From: an uncultured Bacteroidia bacterium
GTDB lineage: Bacteria; Bacteroidota; Bacteroidia; Bacteroidales; F082
Direction of reading: 5' to 3'
Length of the DNA: 50,602 bases
NCBI GenBank assembly: GCA_902799345.1
Contig: CADBZW010000020.1
Coordinates: forward strand, 1 to 50,602
Shown here: positions 24,461 to 32,545 of the stretch, piece after piece
Numbering within the stretch: the stretch's first letter is position 1
How the letters are laid out: each line of letters begins with the position of its first letter
Program-made: the position numbers and the translations under genes
Notes under the pieces: model-generated
The model's input: only the letters and a program-made list of their open reading frames with translations
The model's database searches: none
What the model was told of the DNA's origin: nothing

Positions 24461-25909
24461 ATGAAAAAGAACGCTACCCTTGTTTCGCTATTGCTATTCT
24501 TTGCTTCTTCGCTTTTCGCCCAAACCCAAACCACCGTTTACGGTAACCTCGGAGTGGAGAACGTGAACATCAGCATCGTGAACACGCCCTATGGCACCAG
24601 CACCGATGCCAAAGGGCATTACGATCTGCCGCTTTACGACCGCTCGGAGACCGTCAACCTTTATTATTCGTGCATCGGCTATCAGGATACGGTGGTGAGC
24701 CTCACGCCAAGACAGTTGCAGCGCGATTCCATCAACGTCAGTTTCCGTATGCGCAAGATGAGTTACGACCTTCAAGAAGTTGCCGTCTCGGCAAGCAAAG
24801 ACTTTTACCGATCTGGCTCCAACCGCAACATCGCCGACATCGCGTTTTTGGGCGGAAAAATCTACCTTTTGGAGAACAAACCCAAGACTTCATCGATGGT
24901 CGTCCTCGACACCGAAGGCATTGAACAAGCCCACAAGGACTACGACCAACTGTTTGAAAAGTTCTACATTGACGCTTTCGACGACCTCATCCTCGTCGGA
25001 AAGGACAGTTGCTTGCAGGTGTATCTTGATGAAAAACAAGACATTCTGCCCGTTTCCACCTTCTCGCGGGAGGACTACCGCAACAAACTGCTAAAAATCG
25101 TGTGCGAGTACAACGGGGCTTACATCGTCAAGACGATTGTGCATGACAGAGGCCTTTATTGGCTCAAATTCAACCACGGCAAAAGCCAAGACTTCTTTTA
25201 CGTGATGAAAGGCGTTCCCGACGCAAAGCCGCAATACCTTTGCAGTTTCATCGACACCCTCGGCTACCGTGCCTGCCAGTCGGCATGGATGAAGATACAA
25301 AACGAATACCATCAGGCGATGGCGGAAAACTTCACCCTCGAGTCCAACTATGTGGAAAATGACGACGGGAAAGGAGAAAGCATTGTTTCCAAGAGCATCA
25401 AAAAAGCGGAACGAGGAAGCCCGGGCATCGACCTCATCAACGAAGGAACTTGGGACGGAAATTTGGTACGCTTGGCCGAAACCCCTACCTTGCTTGGGAT
25501 GATACAATGGTATTGCTCCATGCTGGCAAAAAAGGAATGTCAGGTTGTCCCATTGAAAGTCAACGGTTTGCTTCAGTTTGCCGATCTTGACAACCGCGAA
25601 ATCGTGGAAATCGGTCCCGACTTCAAGATTGCAAAACGGCAGTCGTTGAAAATCACTTCTGGAGAAAAACATTTCCAAAATGAGTTCCTCACTGACAAGG
25701 CCACAGGCAAGACCTACGGCTTGTTCATTAACAACGGGATGAACTACCTTGGTCTTTACGACCCGACGGCGGGAACAGTCGGCATGGGACAAAAGGCTAG
25801 CAAAAAGATTTTTCCAAGGGTATTCAAGGTGCATGGTGGCTATGCCTACAGCGTGTTTTACGACTCGGGGAGCAACCGCGGGGTGATTAGTCGGATGAAA
25901 ATCGAATAA
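24461..25909 (+). CDS. Secreted protein with carboxypeptidase-regulatory-like domain
   Basis: 482 residues with a signal peptide (MKKNATLVSLLLFFASSLFAQ). Residues ~22-110 form a CarboxypepD_reg-like sandwich (GVENVNISIVNTPYGTSTDAKGHYDLPLYD...LQEVAVSAS). The rest is beta-rich without catalytic motifs. Architecture and the junction (LQEVAVSAS versus LLEVTVTAN) match the gene at 20176, so the two are paralogs separated by the AbiE module. Function unknown. Second gene of an operon with 23227-24453. Confidence 0.72.
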   Translation: MKKNATLVSLLLFFASSLFAQTQTTVYGNLGVENVNISIVNTPYGTSTDAKGHYDLPLYDRSETVNLYYSCIGYQDTVVSLTPRQLQRDSINVSFRMRKMSYDLQEVAVSASKDFYRSGSNRNIADIAFLGGKIYLLENKPKTSSMVVLDTEGIEQAHKDYDQLFEKFYIDAFDDLILVGKDSCLQVYLDEKQDILPVSTFSREDYRNKLLKIVCEYNGAYIVKTIVHDRGLYWLKFNHGKSQDFFYVMKGVPDAKPQYLCSFIDTLGYRACQSAWMKIQNEYHQAMAENFTLESNYVENDDGKGESIVSKSIKKAERGSPGIDLINEGTWDGNLVRLAETPTLLGMIQWYCSMLAKKECQVVPLKVNGLLQFADLDNREIVEIGPDFKIAKRQSLKITSGEKHFQNEFLTDKATGKTYGLFINNGMNYLGLYDPTAGTVGMGQKASKKIFPRVFKVHGGYAYSVFYDSGSNRGVISRMKIE

Positions 25910-25915
25910 AAACCC

Positions 25916-25923
25916 TACCTTTG
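25916..25923 (+). promoter_or_regulatory. -7 element immediately before malQ
   Basis: TACCTTTG matches the consensus but ends only four bases before the malQ ATG. If used, the transcript would begin at or next to the start codon (leaderless). Read-through from upstream is an alternative. Confidence 0.4.
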
Positions 25924-25927
25924 CGGC

Positions 25928-28009
25928 ATGAAAACCCTTTTCAGATTAAGATACGACAGCCACTGGGGCGAGGAATTGTTCCTCACGGGAAACATCCCAG
26001 AATTAGGGAAATGGAATCCTAACAAGGCCGTTGCGATGGAATATGTGGGGCCTGGGATTTGGTCCGCCTCTGTAGAGACGTTGCGTGCAACGTCTAATCG
26101 TCAAACAAACAATGCCAGTGAGACGTTGCACGCAACGTCTCTACAAACGGTGGAATACAAATATATCATCCGCGAAAACGACCAAATCCATTGGGAAGAC
26201 GGCCCCAACCGCATCCTTCCCGAGGGCAAAGACCGCACATGGGATTGGTTTGGCCTCACCGAACGGCAGACGATGAAAGGCGTGGCCGTGCCGTTGTTCA
26301 GCCTGCGCACGGAAAACGATTTCGGCATCGGAGAATATGCCGACCTGCCGAAGTTGGGCGACTGGTGCGTGGCCAACGGACTGAAAATCATACAAATCCT
26401 GCCCATCAACGACACGACAGCGCATTATGACTGGCGTGATTCCTATCCTTATAATGCCATCTCGGCTTTTGCGTTGAACCCGATTTATTTGAATATTGAA
26501 CAACTGTGGGCTTTCCCACCTATAGATTCGCTTCGGATTTTGAAGGCATGTCATACCGAGCCATCAGGCGAAGCGTATCTATGCCTTCAAAATCCTCGGA
26601 AATGCTTTGCATTCGACGAAGTCAATGACATAGGTGGAAAAGCTACATCTTTCAAACGGACGCGAACAATCCTCAACAAAGAAGAATCCGTCGATTATCC
26701 CAAGGTGCTGAAAGCCAAATGGAAATATTTCCAAATCGCTTTCGAGCAGCAATGGGAATCTTTGAAAGAAACCGCTGAATTCCAGCGATTTGTCAAAGAA
26801 AACGAAGACTGGCTGCACGACTATGCCCAATATTGCGCCGAGCGCGACGGCAACGGCACAGAGATCCATCTCTTCCTGCAATACCACTGCGACAAACAGC
26901 TACGCGAAGCCGTCAAAGCCCTGCATGACAAAGGCTTGCTGCTGAAGGGCGACATCCCCATCGGCGTGAATCCCGCAGGCGTGGACGTGAAATCGCATCC
27001 AGACTTGTTCAACCTCGATGTGCAAGTCGGTGCACCGCCCGATGACTTCGCCGCCGAAGGACAAAACTGGGGCTTCCCGTCCTACAACTGGGAGGCGATG
27101 TCGAAGGACGGCTACGCCTGGTGGCAACGCCGCCTGCAAGTGATGGCGCGCTATTTCGACGCCTACCGCATCGACCACATCTTGGGCTTCTTCCGCATCT
27201 GGGAGATTCCCAAGACGGCCAAGTCGGGACTGCTGGGGCACTTCTCTCCCGCCCTGCCCCTGAGCGAAGAAGAAATTGAAGGCCAAGGCTTCCATTTCAT
27301 CAAAAGCAAATATGTAAAGAAAGGCCTCGATACCCTCTTCATCCCTGCCCCGAACGAGAAAGACAAATACATTCCTCGCATCGAGTTGCATAAAACCAAA
27401 GCCTACCAAACCCTCAGCGTTGACCAAAAACAAGCCATCGATGGCATTTACGAAGACTTCTATTTCCATCGCCACAACGACTTCTGGAAGCAGAAAGCCT
27501 TGGAGAAATTGCCTGCTCTCATCAACGCAACGAAGATGATTGCCTGCGGCGAAGACCTCGGCATGATTCCCGCCTGCGTGCCTGAAGTGATGCAACGGTT
27601 GGGCATCATGAGCCTTGAGGTGCAGCGTATGCCCAAGGTGCTTGGCCATCAGTTTGTGCAGACCGAAGACCTGCCCGAGAAATGTGTCTATACAACCGGC
27701 ACCCACGACATGCCCACCTTACGCGGCTGGTTGGCCGAAGACCGCGTCCGCACCCGTCAGTTCCTCAACAGCCTCGACCTCGACGACCGCAAAGTCACCG
27801 CCAAGACCCTCAAAAAGATACTGGAAAAGCATTTTGACAGCCCCTCAAAGTGGAACATCTACCCGCTACAAGACCTCTTGGACTTGGACGAAAAGAATTG
27901 GTCAGCCAACCCCGCCGACGACCAAATCAACGTCCCGGCCAACGCCAAGAATCAATGGAAATGGCGGATGAAGACGAATTTGGAGACTTTATTGCAGCCA
28001 ATCCAATAA
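25928..28009 (+). CDS. malQ: 4-alpha-glucanotransferase (GH77) with CBM20
   Basis: 693 residues. It transfers alpha-1,4-glucan segments in maltodextrin/glycogen metabolism. An N-terminal starch-binding CBM20 (LFRLRYDSHWGEELFLTGNIPELGKWN...) precedes the GH77 barrel. The nucleophile Asp is in YRIDHILG (~413), the acid/base Glu in ACGEDLG (~541) and the third Asp in TGTHDMPTLRG (~593). Relatives I recall from Bacteroides carry two CBM20 domains; I see one. Two stretches are encoded by palindromic repeats inserted in frame: 25 residues in the CBM20 (SVETLRATS...SETLHATSLQ) and about 45 residues after LNIEQLWAFP. Catalytic residues are untouched, so activity is plausible. Confidence 0.92.
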   Translation: MKTLFRLRYDSHWGEELFLTGNIPELGKWNPNKAVAMEYVGPGIWSASVETLRATSNRQTNNASETLHATSLQTVEYKYIIRENDQIHWEDGPNRILPEGKDRTWDWFGLTERQTMKGVAVPLFSLRTENDFGIGEYADLPKLGDWCVANGLKIIQILPINDTTAHYDWRDSYPYNAISAFALNPIYLNIEQLWAFPPIDSLRILKACHTEPSGEAYLCLQNPRKCFAFDEVNDIGGKATSFKRTRTILNKEESVDYPKVLKAKWKYFQIAFEQQWESLKETAEFQRFVKENEDWLHDYAQYCAERDGNGTEIHLFLQYHCDKQLREAVKALHDKGLLLKGDIPIGVNPAGVDVKSHPDLFNLDVQVGAPPDDFAAEGQNWGFPSYNWEAMSKDGYAWWQRRLQVMARYFDAYRIDHILGFFRIWEIPKTAKSGLLGHFSPALPLSEEEIEGQGFHFIKSKYVKKGLDTLFIPAPNEKDKYIPRIELHKTKAYQTLSVDQKQAIDGIYEDFYFHRHNDFWKQKALEKLPALINATKMIACGEDLGMIPACVPEVMQRLGIMSLEVQRMPKVLGHQFVQTEDLPEKCVYTTGTHDMPTLRGWLAEDRVRTRQFLNSLDLDDRKVTAKTLKKILEKHFDSPSKWNIYPLQDLLDLDEKNWSANPADDQINVPANAKNQWKWRMKTNLETLLQPIQ
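26071..26145. repeat. 75-base palindromic repeat in frame inside malQ
   Basis: TGTAGAG and CTCTACA bound two hairpins, each with arms AGACGTTGC / GCAACGTCT (26076-26095 and 26121-26140), separated by about 25 bases. 75 bases is exactly 25 codons with no stop in the malQ frame. The GTAGAGACG end is shared with 16900-16925. Confidence 0.8.
26510..26643. repeat. 134-base nested inverted repeat inside malQ
   Basis: Outer arms are GCTTTCCCACCTAT (26510-26523) and ATAGGTGGAAAAGC (26630-26643). Inner arms are GGATTTTGAAGGCAT (26535-26549) and ATGCCTTCAAAATCC (26581-26595). The centre is the CATGTCATACCGAG repeat also found in waaA. The malQ frame stays open through it. Confidence 0.75.
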
Positions 28010-28016
28010 AAAACCT

Positions 28017-28024
28017 TACCTTTG
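28017..28024 (+). promoter_or_regulatory. -7 promoter element for deoC
   Basis: TACCTTTG, 20 bases upstream of the deoC start codon. The -33 is weak (TTG 22 bases upstream). Confidence 0.5.
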
Positions 28025-28044
28025 AAGCCTAAAATCTTACCACC

Positions 28045-28884
28045 ATGAAATTCAAACCCTACAACCATAGCGAAGCCGCGCTCAACGAGCGCATCGCACT
28101 GATTCTCAACGAAGAGAAGAAGAAAGGTCACGAAAAAGAAGCCTTGCGCACCATCTTCCAAAGCATCGACTTCACCACCTTGGAAGCCTTCGACAACGAA
28201 GCCAAAATCAAGGACTTCTGCGACAAGGCCTTGGCCTTTCCCAAGCAGAAGCCCCACCTCAGCGTGCCCGCCATCTGCATCTACAGCCCTTTCATCCGTC
28301 AGGCCAAGAAGCAACTTGAAGGCAGTGGCATCCGTGTGGCCACGGTGGCCTGCGCCTTCCCCTCGGGCATGATGCCCTTCGACCTGAAGGTCAAGGAGGT
28401 GGAATACTGCGTCAACGAAGGTGCCGACGAGGTCGACATGGTCATCTCGCGCGGCACGTTCCTCGCAGGGCGTTACGACGAGGTCTTCAATGAGATCAAG
28501 ACCATCAAGGAAACCTGTGGCGACAAGGCCAAACTGAAAGTCATCCTTGAGACGGGCGAGCTGAAGACCGTCGAGAACATCCGCAAGGCCAGCGAACTCG
28601 CCATCCTCGCTGGTGCCGACTTCATCAAGACCTCGACGGGCAAGGTGCCGGTGGCCGCCACGCCACTCGCTGCCATCGTCATGATCGACACCATCAAGGA
28701 ATACTACGAGGCCACGGGCAAGAAGGTCGGCTTCAAGCCTGCCGGCGGCATGAAGGTGCCGGAAGATGCCCTCACCTATTATTACCTTGTCAAAAACATC
28801 CTCGGCGAACATTGGCTCAACCCGAACCTCTTCCGCGTGGGAACGAGCCGCCTCGCTGGACTCATTCTGGAACAAATTCAATAA
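28045..28884 (+). CDS. deoC: Deoxyribose-phosphate aldolase
   Basis: 279 residues, the longer Bacteroidetes form. It cleaves 2-deoxyribose 5-phosphate to glyceraldehyde 3-phosphate and acetaldehyde in deoxynucleoside breakdown. The Schiff-base lysine lies in FIKTSTGK (~195) and the second lysine in GFKPAGGMK (~231). GADEVDMVISRG and the DeoC barrel strands are intact. The stop codon lies at the edge of MITE-like element copy 2. No other deo gene is adjacent. Confidence 0.95.
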   Translation: MKFKPYNHSEAALNERIALILNEEKKKGHEKEALRTIFQSIDFTTLEAFDNEAKIKDFCDKALAFPKQKPHLSVPAICIYSPFIRQAKKQLEGSGIRVATVACAFPSGMMPFDLKVKEVEYCVNEGADEVDMVISRGTFLAGRYDEVFNEIKTIKETCGDKAKLKVILETGELKTVENIRKASELAILAGADFIKTSTGKVPVAATPLAAIVMIDTIKEYYEATGKKVGFKPAGGMKVPEDALTYYYLVKNILGEHWLNPNLFRVGTSRLAGLILEQIQ

Positions 28885-29027
28885 TCACAAAACACACAAA
28901 ACTTACAAAACTTTTGTCTTGTTTGAGCGGCACGGCAACCGCCTTGCCGCAGGGAAGCAGCCAGTTGGCATGCTTCCCCGACTCAATAAAAGGTTTTGAG
29001 GGTTTTGCAAGTTTTGTGACAAAAAAC
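28880..29027. repeat. MITE-like element, copy 2
   Basis: About 148 bases, inverted relative to 17490-17640. Terminal arms of CACAAAAC / CAAAAC type (28885-28911 and 28992-29021) enclose a GCGGCA...TGCCGC hairpin and a GGGAAGCA...TGCTTCCC hairpin. The left end reads AATAATCACAAAAC as in copy 1 and covers the deoC stop codon. Confidence 0.75.
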
Positions 29028-29037
29028 AACAAACAAT

Positions 29038-29361
29038 ATGGCAACAATAAAAGGAACTTATAAAGGAAATCTCCGTAACGAGATGACCCATGTGCAGTCG
29101 GGCAACACCATCCTCACCGACGCTCCCACCGACAACCACGGCAAAGGCGAAGCCTTCTCGCCCACCGACCTCGCCTGCGCAGCCCTCGCCGGCTGCATGA
29201 TGACCATCATGGGCATCAGCGCGCAAGGCCACAAATTCGACATCGACGGCACCACCTACACGGTGAAGAAGACCATGAACGCCGCCGCCGAGAGCTGTCC
29301 CGTGGGTCGCTCGCTGCATCCCGACGTCATCGTCAACATCACCATGAACTTCCAAGGCTAA
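29038..29361 (+). CDS. OsmC-family protein with internal deletion
   Basis: 107 residues, whereas OsmC/YhfA proteins usually have about 135-140. These are thiol peroxidases or related stress proteins. Both active-site cysteines are present: Cys53 (LAGCMMTIMG) and Cys87 (SCPVGRSLHPD). The part between them is short. VKKTMNAAAESCPV joins directly where relatives have about 30 more residues (the strand after VxKxM and the following helix). The frame is intact and the ends fit the family. The stop overlaps the next ATG by one base (TAATG). Confidence 0.8.
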   Translation: MATIKGTYKGNLRNEMTHVQSGNTILTDAPTDNHGKGEAFSPTDLACAALAGCMMTIMGISAQGHKFDIDGTTYTVKKTMNAAAESCPVGRSLHPDVIVNITMNFQG

Positions 29362-29615
29362 TGAGATACACTTACAGGACCCAAGGCACCTGCAGCCAAG
29401 CCATCGAATTTGAAATCGAGGACGGCATCGTGAAGAACGTGCAGTTTAACGGCGGCTGCAATGGCAACACGCAGGGCGTCAGCGCCTTGGTGGAAGGCAT
29501 GAAAGTAGAAGATGTCTTGCAAAGGCTGGAAGGCATTCGCTGTGGCTTTAAGAACACCTCTTGTCCCGACCAACTGGCAAAAGCCATACGGGAGGCGATT
29601 GAGAAGAGGACGTAA
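29361..29615 (+). CDS. TSCPD domain protein (TIGR03905-like)
   Basis: 84 residues containing the naming motif TSCPDQL near the C-terminus and conserved cysteines in GTCSQ and GGCNGNTQG. Small proteins of this family are widespread in anaerobes; related domains occur at the C-terminus of ribonucleotide reductases, where they may bind metal. Role unknown. Translationally coupled to the OsmC-like gene (TAATG). Confidence 0.88.
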   Translation: MRYTYRTQGTCSQAIEFEIEDGIVKNVQFNGGCNGNTQGVSALVEGMKVEDVLQRLEGIRCGFKNTSCPDQLAKAIREAIEKRT

Positions 29616-29620
29616 GACTG

Positions 29621-29691
29621 GGGACTGAGGACTAAGGACGGTTGAATTGAGAATTGAGAATTGAGAATTGAGAATTGAAAATTGAGAATTG
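29621..29691 (+). repeat. Two heptanucleotide tandem repeats
   Basis: First GGACTGA-like units (29621-29640), then seven units of GAATTGA with one variant (29644-29691). They lie in the 155-base gap upstream of the vWA lipoprotein gene. No recognisable promoter is seen in the rest of the gap. Confidence 0.75.
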
Positions 29692-29770
29692 TTCGACAGT
29701 TGACAGCTGTTTTTTCGGCATACAATTTTAAAGACTTTATTGCGTTATAGAACAAATAAAACTAACGAAT

Positions 29771-30871
29771 ATGAAGAAACACTTTTTATCGGTGGTTCTG
29801 TTGGCGCTCGTCGTCACCCTCACCACCTTCACGAGTTGCAGGAAACCCAAGACCGACGACAACACCCCAGCCAAAGAAGGCCTTTATCTGGGTATCGTCG
29901 GCTTTAACCAGGAGCTTTACACCATGCCTTTGGGCCTGCTCAACCAAGAAACCAAGCACGACTTCGAGAGCTTCGTCGACGGCCTCGCCATGCAAGACGG
30001 CACCATCCTCTATCATGCCGTCAACACGAGCCTCAACAGCCTGGCCAAATCCAAGGTGCCGGAGAACCTCATCAACGTCTCGGTGGTGACCTTCACCGAC
30101 GGCCTCGACCAAGGCTCCATCGCGCTTTCCGACTTCAATTCGGGCAGCGAATACCTCTCGGCGGTCAATTCGAGGATTATGAACGAACTCGTCGGCGGAA
30201 ACAACATTTCAGCCTATTCCATCGGCGTGCGCGGCTCTGACGTGGTCAATGTGGACGACTTCCGCAACAACCTCAACAAACTTTCGAGCGACCCTTCACA
30301 TAACGTCTTCGAAGTCAACAACATGAGTGAAGCCTCCGAAAAGTTCGCACAAATCGCGCAGAAGCTTTACAACCAAAGAACGATCTACAACCTCACGTTG
30401 AAGATTCCCGTACAAGACCCCAACACCATCATCCGCTTCACCTTCGACAACGTGAACGACCCACAAGCATCTACTTCTTATATTGAAGGCACCTACATCC
30501 GTAGCAATGGAAGAGACATGTTGACCGACCTCCAATACGTCGGAATGGAAAGCATGTCGGGCATCGCCGTCACAGCCAAGGCTGAAGGCATCTTCGACCT
30601 GTTCTCATTCCAAAACCTGATCGATTTCAACGGAAACCAAGTCACCACCGACTATGTGAAATTCTGGAGCAAGACCTCCGCCGTTGGCGCATGGGAGCCT
30701 CACAGCGAGTTTAACTCCTCTGGCAATTCGGAGGTCATCAACGAATACAAGAGCGCGATGATTATGCTCGTGCTCGACTGCTCCAGCTCGCTCGGCACCG
30801 ACTTCGTCAACATGAAGACCGCCGCCAACTCGTTCATTGAGACCCTGAGTGGCAACTACAACGGAAGATAA
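29771..30871 (+). CDS. Lipoprotein with possibly permuted vWA domain
   Basis: 366 residues with a lipoprotein signal (FTSC, Cys23). Two vWA-like signatures appear in unusual order. Residues ~40-200 resemble the middle and end of a vWA domain (LYLGIVGFNQ, GTILYHAVNTSLNSL, VVTFTDGLDQGS at ~107, YSIGVRG, FEVNNMSEASEKF). The MIDAS-like strand (IMLVLDCSSSLGTDF, with Asp-x-Ser-x-Ser at ~336-340) is at the C-terminus, followed by a helix. A domain of ~100 residues lies between. This suggests circular permutation. Probably a surface or periplasmic metal-dependent binding protein. Confidence 0.65.
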   Translation: MKKHFLSVVLLALVVTLTTFTSCRKPKTDDNTPAKEGLYLGIVGFNQELYTMPLGLLNQETKHDFESFVDGLAMQDGTILYHAVNTSLNSLAKSKVPENLINVSVVTFTDGLDQGSIALSDFNSGSEYLSAVNSRIMNELVGGNNISAYSIGVRGSDVVNVDDFRNNLNKLSSDPSHNVFEVNNMSEASEKFAQIAQKLYNQRTIYNLTLKIPVQDPNTIIRFTFDNVNDPQASTSYIEGTYIRSNGRDMLTDLQYVGMESMSGIAVTAKAEGIFDLFSFQNLIDFNGNQVTTDYVKFWSKTSAVGAWEPHSEFNSSGNSEVINEYKSAMIMLVLDCSSSLGTDFVNMKTAANSFIETLSGNYNGR

Positions 30872-30894
30872 GTGCTTCTTGGCAACGACTATTG

Positions 30895-30926
30895 ACAATG
30901 ACCATGACCATCGTCATGGTCATTGT
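30895..30926. terminator. Perfect hairpin, probable terminator
   Basis: ACAATGACCATGAC (30895-30908) pairs perfectly with GTCATGGTCATTGT around CATC; a short T run follows. It lies between the lipoprotein and esterase genes. Confidence 0.6.
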
Positions 30927-30941
30927 TTGCACAAACCACCC

Positions 30942-32534
30942 ATGCGCTGTTACATCATCACGATAGTCCTTTCCTTATGGTTGACCTCCCTTTTTGGTGA
31001 CAACCACAAACAAGACACCTCATTGTGTTTTGGGAAAGCCTATTTCCCCGTAGTGGAGGCCCCTGCATGTTTAAGAAGCACTATTGGCGGCAAGGATTAT
31101 CTAGTTTTCGTTGAAAACAGCGACAGCCTCAGCCTCAAGGGGCACTACATGAGTTTGGAGGAAAACATGACAGACACCCTACCTTTCCGGTTGGAGGCAC
31201 AGGATAGCCATGCCGTGCTATACTACCATGGAGGACAGGAGGCTTTTATTCCCCATGTGGTATCCATGGACAGCTTACACGTTGAAGGGTACGCACAATC
31301 TAACGAGTTCGACTCGACCTCTTTTTGGTTCGAAAAGCACAAGACTCCAGTTTTTCATGACTATGGGAACAGCCGCTACCGCGAAACAGAGTTTTCCGTG
31401 GAAAAAACGAGCAACATCACGTACGGCCGTGCCAGGGGGTTTTGGACGGAGATGCCCCAAGAGGTCCCTGCCCTTGATAAAATCTCCCAAATCGGCAACG
31501 CCATCATCGCAACCCCATTGGACCTCCATCTCGACATTTTCCACCCAAAAGACGACACCCTAAAAAAGCGTCCGATGATTATGTTCATCCAAGGTGGAGC
31601 GTTTTATTTCGGGTCAAAAGGAGACAAAGCCCCCACCCGATGGTGCCAGCATTATGCCTCACAAGGCTATGTGACTGTTTCCATAGACTACAGGATTGGC
31701 TTCCTTCCCACCAAGGCCAGCATTGGCCGGGCAGCTTACCGTGCCGTGCAGGATGCCCATGCCGCTATGCGTTTCTTGGTAGCGCATCATGAAGAGTTTG
31801 GCATCGACACCACCATGATTTTCGTGGGCGGTACCAGTTCAGGGGCAGTCACGGCGCTCAACCTCGCCTTCATGACCAACGAAATGCGTCCAGAATACAC
31901 CCACAAAGGTTTCATGAGATCCGAACTCGGCGACATCGACACTTGCGGCAACGCCTTCAAGAACCATTTCCGCATTCGAGGCCTCGTCGAAATGTGGGGC
32001 GCGCTGCCCGACACTGCCATGATGAAAAGCCGCAACGTCCCCATCCTCGCCATCCATGGCGACGCCGACAAAGTCATGCCCTACGTTTACGGATACCCCT
32101 TTGACGTTGCCAACCCCCTAAACACCTTGATTGTCGATAAAATGTTTGGTGCTTCGAGCATCGTCGACCATGCCAACAAATTGGGATACCAGTCTCGTCT
32201 GTTCACGTTTAGCGGCTGCAAGCATGCGCTTCATTTGGACCCGAAAACAAAAGAATTGAACGACAACTTCTTCGTCGTCCAAGACGTGATGTCGGAGTTT
32301 TTTTACTCTATCATCATGCCCGAAGAACTTGAAATCGTGGAAGAAGGCTCGTCTTATTCCCTTCGTCCGCAACCCATCACAACAAGTTGGCAAGTGGAAG
32401 GCGGCATCATCCTTAACGAGAGCAACAACCATGTAGAGGTGCAATGGATCAAGAACGCACCCAAGCGCAGCATCACCGCTTCGGCGGCCCTACCCTACGG
32501 GCTTGGCTTAAATACGACAAAAACCATCAATTAA
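30942..32534 (+). CDS. Secreted alpha/beta-hydrolase (carboxylesterase-like)
   Basis: 530 residues. The start at 30942 (MRCYIITIVLSLWLTSLFG) gives a signal peptide. Residues ~200-450 form an alpha/beta-hydrolase: oxyanion segment FIQGGAFYFGS (~216), nucleophile elbow GGTSSGA (Ser ~299), Asp in HGDADKVMPY (~373) and His in GCKHAL (~427). About 180 residues precede it and a ~70-residue beta-rich tail follows, with no clear T9SS motif. Likely a secreted esterase; substrate unknown. The next gene starts 11 bases downstream, so they may be co-transcribed. Confidence 0.8.
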   Translation: MRCYIITIVLSLWLTSLFGDNHKQDTSLCFGKAYFPVVEAPACLRSTIGGKDYLVFVENSDSLSLKGHYMSLEENMTDTLPFRLEAQDSHAVLYYHGGQEAFIPHVVSMDSLHVEGYAQSNEFDSTSFWFEKHKTPVFHDYGNSRYRETEFSVEKTSNITYGRARGFWTEMPQEVPALDKISQIGNAIIATPLDLHLDIFHPKDDTLKKRPMIMFIQGGAFYFGSKGDKAPTRWCQHYASQGYVTVSIDYRIGFLPTKASIGRAAYRAVQDAHAAMRFLVAHHEEFGIDTTMIFVGGTSSGAVTALNLAFMTNEMRPEYTHKGFMRSELGDIDTCGNAFKNHFRIRGLVEMWGALPDTAMMKSRNVPILAIHGDADKVMPYVYGYPFDVANPLNTLIVDKMFGASSIVDHANKLGYQSRLFTFSGCKHALHLDPKTKELNDNFFVVQDVMSEFFYSIIMPEELEIVEEGSSYSLRPQPITTSWQVEGGIILNESNNHVEVQWIKNAPKRSITASAALPYGLGLNTTKTIN

Positions 32535-32545
32535 CAATACCCATC

